From Helichrysum umbraculigerum (taxonomy: Eukaryota; Streptophyta; Magnoliopsida; Asterales; Asteraceae), in NCBI GenBank assembly GCA_949592205.1, contig CATIUR010000003.1, forward strand, positions 165,033,759 through 165,097,758: a stretch of 64,000 nt of DNA, written 5' to 3'. Numbering within the stretch: the stretch's first letter is position 1; each line of letters starts with the position of its first letter. This document shows positions 35,921 to 45,501 of this stretch, one piece after another. The notes below the pieces were generated by a model that saw only the letters and a list, made by a program, of their open reading frames with translations, did not search any database and was not told the origin of the DNA. Both the position numbers and the translations under genes were made by a program.

Positions 35921-36865
35921 GGCCATCTCCAACGTAGCAACAATTACATCAAATTTGGTGTTTTGGTGTAAAATTGATTCTCCAATCAACTCATCAAATT
36001 GAGTGCATATTTTAGTGTACACTAAATATTTGAGGATTTTGGATTAAATTCGGTGCATTACTAAACTTTGCACCAAATAATAATGTTTCATTTTAACCCC
36101 TATAGTTGAAATATTGTTATTATGTAAGTACAAAACTTGAAAAAATTATTTATTTGTATGATTCTTTAAGTACCTTATATTTTAAATTAGATAATATGAT
36201 TATTGAAAAAATAAAATATACTTTTCAAACAAATTATGATAATTAAAACATTGATTTATGTAAAGAACTTATCTAATTAAAACTTTACGAATGTAAATAA
36301 ATAACATTTACATCTAAGTTAATAGTTTGGAAGGTTAATTAATCATAAAACTAATGATTTGAAATAAAGTATAATGTAAAAATAGTTTAGGGGGCAATGT
36401 ATAAATACTGAAAGTCATTTTAGTGCAGAAATTTAGTGTATACGTTGAATATGAAACACATTTAGTGCAAGCATATTCCTGAAAGGTTCATTTATTACAT
36501 CAAATTTGATGTAGTATTTAGTGCATGCGTTGAAGATGCCCTTAGAACATAGGTGTGTTCCTCAAATAAAGCCAAGTTTGTTTGTTTCTAAAAAACTCCA
36601 AATAACGCCTTCACCTCAATCCGCCTCCATCGCGATTTCCACATAAATTTTTTGAGTAATTGTATACAACAACCCCTCTTTTTATGTCTCAGATCTACAC
36701 AAGCAATCATCTACTGTCGACCACAAACCTCACCAAATTTGATGCAAAATCCTCAAATATTTAGTGTACACTAAAATATGCAACAAATTTGATGAGTTGA
36801 TTAGAGGAGCAATTTTACAACGAAACACCATATTTGGTACAATTGTTACTACATTGGAGATGGCC
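35921..36865. mobile_element. MITE with GGCCATCTCCAA ends
   Basis: Left GGCCATCTCCAACGTAG and right CTACATTGGAGATGGCC are complementary, and pairing extends about 150 bp (TTAGTGTACACTAAA in both arms). A related end GCGTTGAAGATGCCC near 36522-36541 suggests an internal second element. Inserted in the centre of the foldback, flanked by TA on both sides. Confidence 0.75.
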
Positions 36866-36871
36866 TAACAC

Positions 36872-37448
36872 CAGTGTTTTAAAACCCGGATTTTTAGTCG
36901 ACCTGGAAAATTGTTATTTTCTGGTCGGACCGGTCGGATCGGTTGGGTTGGAAGGTCGGACCGGATTTAATAATAGTATACAATAGTAATATTTAGTTAA
37001 ATTTTTTGTTTTTTTATAATTAAAAATATAATTATTAATTATATCATGTATAATAATTATAATTCATAGAGTAATAAAGGGTGATGACACATCGATTATC
37101 TTGTTATTCTTGGAATACACATCAATATAATAATTATATAATCCATAGAGTAATAAATGGTGATGACACATCAGTCAAAGATTCACTTATTACCCTTATT
37201 ATTCTTGAAATACACAATCAGTAAACATTCCATAAATATAAATGATTAAATGTACATAGAATAGAGGAAAAAAAAAATGAAACCAGGGTCAATGTGCCTT
37301 TCCGGGTCCCGGTCCAACCAGGTCCGACCGGCCGGGTCAACCGGGTCGTTGACTAGTCAACTTTTGAAAAAACCGGTTTTAAATGGCCCAGAAATCCTTA
37401 AAAATGCGGTCCGACCGGACCGGTCGAACCGGGTGTTAAAACATTGCG
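36872..37448. mobile_element. hAT MITE rich in CCGG motifs
   Basis: Ends CAGTGTTTTAAAACCCGG and CCGGGTGTTAAAACATTG, flanked by CCTAACAC and ACTAACAC (7 of 8 match). Subterminal GGACCGG/CCGGTCC repeats. Confidence 0.8.
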
Positions 37449-37788
37449 ACTAACACACTAAAAACTAAAAGCAAAATGGAGGTACGGGAAAAAAGTTAGT
37501 AAAAAAATGGTGAGGAAAGGCACCCATAGTTTTGAAAAAAACAGCGTGCGGTTTTGTATGGTAGTATTTATTTTAATATTTGTTTTTTTTACTTAATTTT
37601 TATTTACTATTGAAATATTATAGGTGAATTTATCAGTAAATTGTATTCACAAGTAGCATATCCGATATCGATGTAACAAATAATTTTTTTGTACAAAATT
37701 ACATTCCACTTTTAGTATTATAGTTTTTTTGTATCAACTTATTGTTTTAAAAAAATTCCACGAACCATTTTTATATAATAACTTAAAA

Positions 37789-38598
37789 GCGTAAGGTTCA
37801 AATGAGTACACCAATTTTAAGTGAGAATGAGGGAACCAACAGATTTCTGTCATGTATCACTTTATTCTCTCTCTTCCACATTTTTTAAAAATAAATATCT
37901 CACAAACGGTAAGTCGAAAAATCATGAAAATTGCACCATAAAATTCAGCGTTTTCTCCTCTTCGATTTGCCGTCCCTCAAGGCATACTTTCGACAACTTT
38001 TTTTTCTTCCATTTTTTGGTGGGTTTTACAAATTAGTAACACATGTGTTAGTGATTGGTTGTACATTTAATTTGTGGTTAAGGTTAGGGTTAGAGTTTAG
38101 TAGGGTTTAGGGTTTAGTAAGGTTTAAGGTTTAGGGTTTAGTATGATTTAGGGTTTAGAATTTTGTAAAGCGTTTGGGGTTTGGGGTTTAGGGGTTAGGG
38201 TTTGAGGTTTGAGGTTTGGGGTTTAGGGGTTAGGGTTTAGGGTTTCAGGTTTGGGGTTTCGGGGAGAAACCCCAAACCTCAAACCCTAACCCCTAAACCA
38301 TAAACGCAACACTTTAACACATGTGTTAGTAAATGTAAAACCCACCAAAAAAATGAAAAAAAAAAAAAAAAAAAAAAACTCGTCGAAAGTATGTCTTAAG
38401 GGACGGCAAATCGAAGAGGAGAAAACTCTGAATTTAATGGTGCAAATTTCATAATTTTTGGATTTGTCGTTTGTGAGATAATTGATGTTGGAGATAAATG
38501 GGTTTTGCACATGTGAAACATTCTCTTTGTACACATGGCTTGATATCATTGGTTCCATCATTCTCACACAAAATCATATTCTCATTTGAACCATACCC
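37789..38598. mobile_element. Long inverted-repeat element with telomere-like core
   Basis: Arms of about 260 bp: GGTTCAAATGAG at 37795 pairs with CTCATTTGAACC at 38581-38592, and CCTCTTCGATTTGCCGTCCC pairs with its complement near 38400. Between the arms (38085-38300) is a degenerate array of TTTAGGG-like heptamers that reverses orientation near 38267. The two ORFs reading into it are artefacts of the repeat and a poly(A) run. Confidence 0.8.
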
Positions 38599-38629
38599 TT
38601 TGAAAGTTATAGTAATAATGGACGTATTA

Positions 38630-38946
38630 GACCACTCCCAACAGTGACAGAAAGTGACAGTTACTGACGCGCCACGTATGCGCCACATAAGCTTTTTACA
38701 AAACCGACTGAAACTGACGGACCCCTGCCATCAGTGACTCCGTCACTTTAAATTTTGAGCTCACATTTACCAATTTACCTTTAATTATACACATAAAAAG
38801 AAAAGCAAAAATAAAAAAATAAAACCGACGCATCGTCGAATAACCGACGCCACATACCGACGGACGAAAGTGACGACCCGGTGCCAATGGTGTCACTTTC
38901 GTCAGTTTGAAGTGACGAGAAAGAGACGGAGCCGTTGGGAGGGATC
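38630..38946. mobile_element. PIF/Harbinger Tourist-like MITE
   Basis: Ends GACCACTCCCAACAG and CCGTTGGGAGGGATC, flanked by TTA on both sides (38627-38629 and 38947-38949). 317 bp with no coding. Confidence 0.9.
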
Positions 38947-38949
38947 TTA

Positions 38950-40028
38950 CACAACTTTGAAATTGTAAAAATTATTAAACTTAGAGCTAGCATGCCAAAT
39001 GAACATAAGCTATTTAAATTTTTTTTGTTTGCCACATCAAATATTTACAAAAAAACTTTAATAAAAACCTTTGTCCCTAATAACAATTTGTAGATATATT
39101 CTTTTCAAAAATTACACACACAAACTTTTAAAAAAACTTTCATGGTAGACTTAAAAATTATCAATCTTTTAAACAGTAAAATTTTTCCTCCACTAAAGAA
39201 AAACTTATCCAAAGCTTTAGAAGAAACCTACATCGGAAATGCACTTATAAGCCTTTGAAAGTAAAATGGGGGTATAATGGACATCTTACACAAATTTGAT
39301 ATCTTGAGCAAGACTAACCGAAAGAAAAATGACCATCTACATCACCTTATTTCAATGACAACAATATTAATGCATGTTAAAATTGCTTGGTATCCATATA
39401 ACACTTATATATAAAATATGTAGCGATGTTGATTTTTTTTATTAATAACTTATTATTAAAATATTTGTATCAATAATATTACAGTATCATACTAGGGCTT
39501 GGGCTGTGCTTTTGCACAGGCACGAAATTTTCTAGTATAGTTGATAAGAAGACAATGAATCTACCCCACCTAATTTAATTTCTCATTACTCTAAAAACGT
39601 ATCCAATGCAAGTTTCAACCTAGGGATTGAAAATAAGAAAAACTCAAAAATAAGAATTATTTGGTTTACCAACTCAAATAATGGGATGAAAAGTTAAAAA
39701 TGTTGGTCTTTAATCCTCTATAGAAGAGTGGAAAATCAAAAAAAGGATTAAAAAGTGAGAAAAGTCATAAATTATGATATCGTCTACTTTCCAAATGCAA
39801 TCAAATCGTGTTTATTTCTCCGTTACATTAATAAATTAAAGGAAGAAAAAATTGAACCTAGCACTTGTACCATATGCCCAATTGTCCATATCATTATGTG
39901 CTAAGATTTTTCGGGAAATAGTTTTTCCATGATAATAAATTACTCCGTAATACATCAATGATATATAAACTTAATTAGGTGAACTTAAAAATAGTCATAA
40001 CTCTTTTATTGATTAACATATTTTCTAT
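38950..40028. other. AT-rich spacer with Helitron-like end and peptide-gene upstream fragment
   Basis: At 39492-39520 on the minus strand, stem CTGTGC-AAAA-GCACAG is followed by CCCAAGCCCTAGT, resembling a Helitron 3' end; no 5' end was found. 39660-39730 resembles 26670-26740 upstream of the peptide gene (GTTTACCAACTCAAATAA). No gene. Confidence 0.5.
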
Positions 40029-40036
40029 CTCCTAAT

Positions 40037-40367
40037 TAGGGCTGTAAATTAGCCGAACCGAGCCCGAGCTCGGCTCGTTTAAAATTTAGTGGGTTCGAGT
40101 TCGAGCTCGGCTCGTTTCGAGCCTGATATATAAAGTTCGAGCTCGGCTCGTTTGATATTATACAAGTTCGGGCTCGGCTCGGGCTCGACTCGTTTATCCC
40201 ATAATAATATTTATTTAGTAATTATTTTATTAATATATAACATGTATTTTTTATTTTGTCTAATTTTTAGCTATATATAATACAATTTTTCGTTATGGTA
40301 TTAATTATTACATAGGTATATTAGTAGTATTATATAATTATATATTAAAATTTTTTATAAAATTATT

Positions 40368-40454
<87 letters not shown>

Positions 40455-40621
40455 GAAAAGCTCGTTTAGGCTCGTGAGCTTGTTTGAGCTCGATATAAGA
40501 AGTTCGAGCTCTAAACTATCTTCAAGCTTGGGCTTGAGCTCATTTAGGCTCGGCTCGAATCGAGCTTTTAACTAGTCGAGCTTGAGTAGCTCGCAGCTGA
40601 CTCGACTCATTTATACCCCTA
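40037..40621. mobile_element. hAT MITE with (TA)n core
   Basis: Ends TAGGGCTGTAAAT and ATTTATACCCCTA with a perfect 8-bp duplication CTCCTAAT (40029-40036 and 40622-40629). Subterminal GAGCTCGGCTCG repeats. (TA)n at about 40375-40452. Confidence 0.95.
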
Positions 40622-40747
40622 CTCCTAATATTATTGGTTGGACATGACACATTTCATTCTCGTAGTTTTAAGCCTACTTTAGGTCTCTCTAAGTATGCCA
40701 ATCAATCAATATCCTTCATAATAACATCAATAAAAGAAGTAACTTTT

Positions 40748-40915
40748 GTAGCTGAAAATTTAGTTAATTAACTTGAAGCTAAATAATACTCCGATGGGGC
40801 AACTATTAATTTATTGTATGTATGTATATTCGACAAAATACAAATAGTTTACCAAGTCAAATAAAATGGTATGAAAAGTTAAAATCTGGGTCTCTAATTC
40901 TCTAAAAAGATGAGT
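40748..40915. repeat. Partial copy of the peptide-gene upstream region
   Basis: TTTAGTTAATTAACTTGAAG, AAATAATACTCCGATGG and AAAATCTGGGTCT occur in the same order at 26630-26720, upstream of the TATA box of the peptide gene. No coding exon accompanies this copy. Confidence 0.8.
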
Positions 40916-40958
40916 GACAAAAAATGAAGAAAAAAAAATATAGTAGTATGGTCAGTGA

Positions 40959-41686
40959 TAGGGCTGGCAATTTCCGACACGATCCGAGACCGACGCGAAA
41001 ATAAGCGGGTTGGGTCATGGTTTTTTGACCCGTTGACAAACCAACTCGAAACCCGATAACCTGATTTTTTTTCAGGTCGGGTTCGGGTAACCTAATGGGT
41101 CATCAGGTCAACCCGATTACCCGAAAATAAAAAAAATAATATTTTAAAATTATAAAATATTTATACTTTTATTTTTAAATAAAACATTTGAACTTCTTTT
41201 TGTCCATAAACCATATTAGGGCTGGCAATTTCCGACACGATCCGAAATCCGACATGAAACCGACAAGAATAAATTAAAAATGTGGTTAAAAATATAAAAT
41301 TTTATTTTAATTTAATGAATCAAGTGTTTTTTTTTTTTGTTTTTTTGTTTTTGTTTTTTATTAGATTTTAATGAACATACTAGCTAATATGATTTTTTGG
41401 GGATTTAATAGACACTTTTATCTTTATTAATGACCAATTATAAATTTAGAGAGAGACCCATGTAACCTATTTCACCCGAAATTGACCCATTAACATAAAA
41501 TGACCCGAAAATATGTTGATTTCGTTAAAAAACTGGGTCAACTGGGTTGGGTCAGGTTGGGTCAGGGTTGGGTTGAAATACTCAACCCGATTAAAAAACC
41601 AGGTCGGGTCTGGGTCAACTACTTCTGACCCGGCAACCCCATAACCCGAGCGGGTCAACTCGACCCGACCCAAATTGCCACCCCTA
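40959..41686. mobile_element. hAT MITE with repeated internal terminus
   Basis: Ends TAGGGCTGGCAATTT and AAATTGCCACCCCTA, flanked by GTCAGTGA and GTCAGCGA (7 of 8). The left terminus is repeated at about 41217-41260. Subterminal GGGTCAACCCG-type repeats. Confidence 0.85.
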
Positions 41687-41694
41687 GTCAGCGA

Positions 41695-42008
41695 GACAGT
41701 TTTAGTTTATAGATACTCCTTATGAAACAAAACAAATAGATAAACAATACTAAAAAAAAAAAAGTGTTTCAAACTAAGTGTGCTAATTGACACACAAAAT
41801 AATGTAAAAGTACAAAATTATTGTTTTTAACCGTCAATTGTCCTTTTTACTCTTTGTTTTAGACACAGATTTTAATGAAAATAAAGTTTAAGGTAAATAC
41901 TTTTAAAAATATGTTGTTTTTTAGACAAACTTAATTGGTGTGTTCAATATGAGTGTTGTTTTGATACAATAGGATAAAAGAGTGATAGAAAGTCATATTT
42001 TGTTACAC
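41695..42008. other. AT-rich spacer
   Basis: No gene or repeat recognised between the hAT MITE and the LINE fragment. Confidence 0.4.
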
Positions 42009-42028
42009 AAGTATCGGTAGGTCAAATT

Positions 42029-42361
42029 ACGAAGATAATTAAGACAGAGTCGCTCACTATGGATATGGTTCTATGAACATGGTTTCTTTCATTTAGATTG
42101 TAATTTAAATGTAATTGGTTATTTCTGCGTTTAGCAGTTGGTTGATCTGCGTTTAGCAGTGGACTTGTTTAGAGTATGGTAAAATGTGGTCTTTATTTGA
42201 TTTCTGTAGAGTTAAATAATGGTCTAGGGGTGGTGTCTTGTTATGTAGTATTTCTCGCCTATGTAACGGGCTGAGATGTAGGATTCACCCACATCCATTG
42301 TACTTAAATGATTTTGGGAATATATTTACCGGGTAAACATTTTGCCCTTTACCCAAAAAAA
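42029..42361 (+). mobile_element. 5'-truncated LINE (or SINE) insertion
   Basis: About 330 bp ending in a poly(A) run, flanked by a long imperfect duplication: AAGTATCGGTAGGTCAAATT (42009-42028) and AAGTATCGGAGGTTCAATTT (42362-42381). A poly(A) tail with a duplication of about 18 bp is the mark of target-primed reverse transcription. No ORF remains. Confidence 0.75.
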
Positions 42362-42381
42362 AAGTATCGGAGGTTCAATTT

Positions 42382-45048
42382 TGTGACAACCGTCAATTTA
42401 GGACTATAATTTAGTGCCTAATCAAATTTAATACATGTAATTAGTTCTGTGTTAGGCTAATTAATGTATCAATTCTTATATATATTGCTGAATATGTATC
42501 TACAATTATACGGTTTGTTTAAATCGTGCAAGTTCCAAATCGAATGAATTTCGATAAAATAAGTACGGACGTTGGTGAACAATTTTATTTAGAATATTAT
42601 TTGTTATGATATCTCGTATCCAAATTTTATCACACAATTTATATAAACGCGAACAAAATGTAATTTCGCAAATAAATAAAACGAATTTCAATTTAGATAC
42701 CCCAAATGGATAATTGATAAATTATTTTAATAAAACATTTTATAATAAATTCGTAATTTAAAACGTAAAACTTAATTTATAACGTAAATATTTAACGTTA
42801 AACGATCGGGAAAACGAGCACCCCACGGGACAAGAAGACGTAGACTGAAAAGGGTATTTAAACCCCTCACCATCACCATCTTTTTCATTTTTCTCTTTTC
42901 TCTCCCTCTCACCTCCACCTTTTCTCTCTAAAAAGTGCAAAACCACCACCGTCTCTAAATCGCCAAAAAGGAGCCCGAATCGACCTTGGATCGTCATACT
43001 CGTTTGGAAGAAAACACTCACCGCATCCCGATCTATCATTCTACCTTTTCGGATTTTTGATCCGACACTTTGTAAGTTTCCGACAAATTACGAAATCTCT
43101 CGATTTTACTTACTTTTCATATATTATTGTTTGGATAAGCTTAATATGTCCCTATGAGGGTTGGGTAAAAGAATCAGACCAAACGGAAACCCGAAAACAC
43201 GTTTTTGGCTCGAAATCCGTCAAACAGGTGATAGTGTCGCATGGATGAACCCAGACATGCGTCACTACTAGCGTCACTCCTTAAGTGCCGCTATACCTCC
43301 GATACCGACACTTCTTAAGTGTCGCATAAGCTCAAATGTTGGCCTCTGACCGTCACTACTGAAGTGACGCCTATATATACCTAGCGACACTTGTCAAGTG
43401 CCGCCATATCCTCTTAGCCGACACTACATACCGTCACTAGATAAGTGACGCTCTCTATTCTATACCGACACTTCATAAGTGTCGCACATAATTTCCATTG
43501 TGATCTATACCCGTCACTCTACAAGTGACGCCATACTATTTTACCCGACACTTAGTTAGTGCCGCTATGATACACGTCACTTCTTAAGTGACGCCCAATT
43601 GTCCGAAATTATTATTTTATACGACACTCCATAAGTGCCGCCGTTATGCTGAACCCGTCACTTCTGAAGTGACGCATACTATTACACACGACACTAGCCC
43701 AGTGACGCTATACCTTCGAATCCGACACTTCACACGACACTTCCTTAGTGTCGCATGATATCCCTTAGTGACGCCCATAGTGACGCATAAAACAGCAGGT
43801 TTTCCAAATATTTTTACACCAAGTGTCGAGACTTTACAACTTCAAATGCTTATTCCATACGACTTTTGGAACATAATGGGACTTATATTTCAAGTGTAAC
43901 ACTTCAAAAACATGACGACAACAATAACACTTTCATCTCAACTAATCACCAACGGGCCGTACGCGTTTTCAAAACATACTTCAAAATCAAACAAGTCGTT
44001 GTAACTTGTATCAATTTAATCAAACAAGTCGTTGTAACTTGTATCAATTTAATCAAACAAGTCGTAGTAACTTGTAACAATACAATCAACCAAATCGGGG
44101 TAATTTGGACATTAAGTTAGACAAACAATTCCAATGGTAGTCTTTCGAGATACCAATACAATTAATGACAATTCAAGTGTCGTGGACACGTTCAGGTTTT
44201 CAAGCCTTTGGACACCAACTCACAGCTAATTACTTCAAGTTATTAAGTTAAACACTTCAAGAACCAGGTGAGTTTCATGGCCCCATTTTCACTACTTTTA
44301 CTAGGGGTGTGATATTACTACTCGATTTTGTTTCACAAGTAGAACGCAAGTGCCAAACTTCAAATACTACATGAGTTTCAAGCTAATCAATTTAAAGTCC
44401 TCCATAAGCATAGTCTCTAGTATTTTATAGCGTGAATGTTAGTATATGATATCATATGGGATTGACAATCCTCATCCGGGTTAGCACGCACTAACCGGTC
44501 AAACGGATGTATTAGCATTTGGGAAGACGAGTGTTGATTAGGCACTCGTAGGAGGCATTTCAAGTTAGGTTTCCTTAATTGGGCCTGACAAATCAAGTTA
44601 AGCTCAGACTATGTGCTCATGGACAGTATAACTTTTATCTTGCTTAATTGCATTTTAAATTCAATATAAATCTTGCGGTTCTTACAACTATACATTGACA
44701 TACAAACCTGTGAGCTCACCAGCGTTTTCGCTGACCCATTTTAGTATTTATCACAGGTACCCAGCAGTAGTTTGGCTGCACAAGCAGGAATTATTAGCTC
44801 GAGTCAGCATACATACAACTAGAGATTGGACTGCATTATTATATTTTGTAAAAGTAATTATGCTATGTAATCTCTCAATTTCAGGAAACGAGCTAATGTA
44901 ACTATATTTTGATGTAAACATTTACTTTATTTATACAAGTTTAAAACGACGCATATAGTGGTCGTTCATTATATCTTATGTGCTTTGTATATTGATTAGT
45001 GACACCCAAATCAAGCTTCCGCAAATCATTAAATTTGGGGGTGTCACA
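42382..45048 (+). repeat. Element D LTR 1
   Basis: TGTGACAACC to GGGTGTCACA. A TATA-like GTATTTAAAC at about 42855 precedes a pyrimidine-rich zone, marking the likely promoter and start. The hairpin array is at 43269-43787. Three copies of a 33-bp unit (ACAAGTCGTTGTAACTTGTA) lie at about 43988-44085. Candidate intron at 44268-44756. Confidence 0.95.
43269..43787 (+). repeat. Alternating hairpin array in D LTR 1
   Basis: Thirteen hairpins start near 43270, 43305, 43350, 43384, 43430, 43463, 43510, 43543, 43573, 43620, 43655, 43688 and 43734. Through unit 12 the stems strictly alternate GTCACT/AGTGAC(GC) and GACACT/AGTGTC(GC) types. Loops are 3-5 nt and vary. About half of the GACACT units have AGTGCC on the right, one mismatch. 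Confidence 0.93.
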
Positions 45049-45051
45049 GAT

Positions 45052-45063
45052 TGGTATCAGAGC
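45052..45063 (+). promoter_or_regulatory. Primer-binding site, D copy 1
   Basis: TGGTATCAGAGC three bases after the LTR, complementary to initiator tRNA-Met. A leader of about 440 bp follows. It contains a relic of the upstream ORF (ATGACAAACACACCAC at 45425), deleted compared with families A and C. Confidence 0.95.
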
Positions 45064-45501
45064 CTAAGGTTATAGTGAACTAGGTTGCATTTAGTGGGCC
45101 TAGACTATGACCGTTAGGCAGTATTCCTTATTAGTTATGACTAGTTCAGGGATTACATCATACGACTTTAATTTAACATAGCCTGATCAACTATGTACAA
45201 TTAGAGAAAGATGATGTGAAATCTGAAAGAGTTATGTTGAACAGGAATGCATTAGTTGACTCTGACCTCGAGAGAAACGGGACTCAAAACACGTCTGTGC
45301 TAGACACTCAATAGGTTATTATGTGATATACATATATACTTACATAAGTAGACCTCATTATCACTTTAGGCTATATTATATTATATGAATATAGGCCTCT
45401 TCCTCTCTAACGCTTTGTCTCGAAATGACAAACACACCACTAGTTCATCATACTCGGACTAGTATCTTATTTCATTTCCTTGTTCTTTCTTACTCAGCAT
45501 C

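Larger units (their letters stand above)
33298..37741. mobile_element. Foldback (long inverted arm) element hosting nested insertions
   Basis: Left arm (33298-33485 continued at 35814-35920) is the reverse complement of the right arm (37449-37741), for about 300 bp per arm. Example: GTACAAAATTACATTC at 37691 pairs with GAATGTAATTTTGTAC at 33334. The centre was GTGTGTTA/TAACACAC, so the arms originally almost touched. It is now expanded by hAT (33486), an internal MITE (35921) and another hAT MITE (36872). Confidence 0.85.

Noticed and set aside
38085..38300. True chromosome end or fusion point
   Set aside because: The heptamers are degenerate and lie symmetrically between transposon arms, with ordinary repeat DNA on both sides.
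39492..39530. Third Helitron
   Set aside because: A 3' stem-loop with CTAGT is present, but no 5' TC end could be paired with it, so only the end-like structure is noted.
42758..43039. 93-codon minus-strand ORF repeated in all three D LTRs
   Set aside because: Antisense of the LTR promoter/leader zone; the Gly/Glu/Arg/Lys-rich stretch is the complement of the pyrimidine tract.
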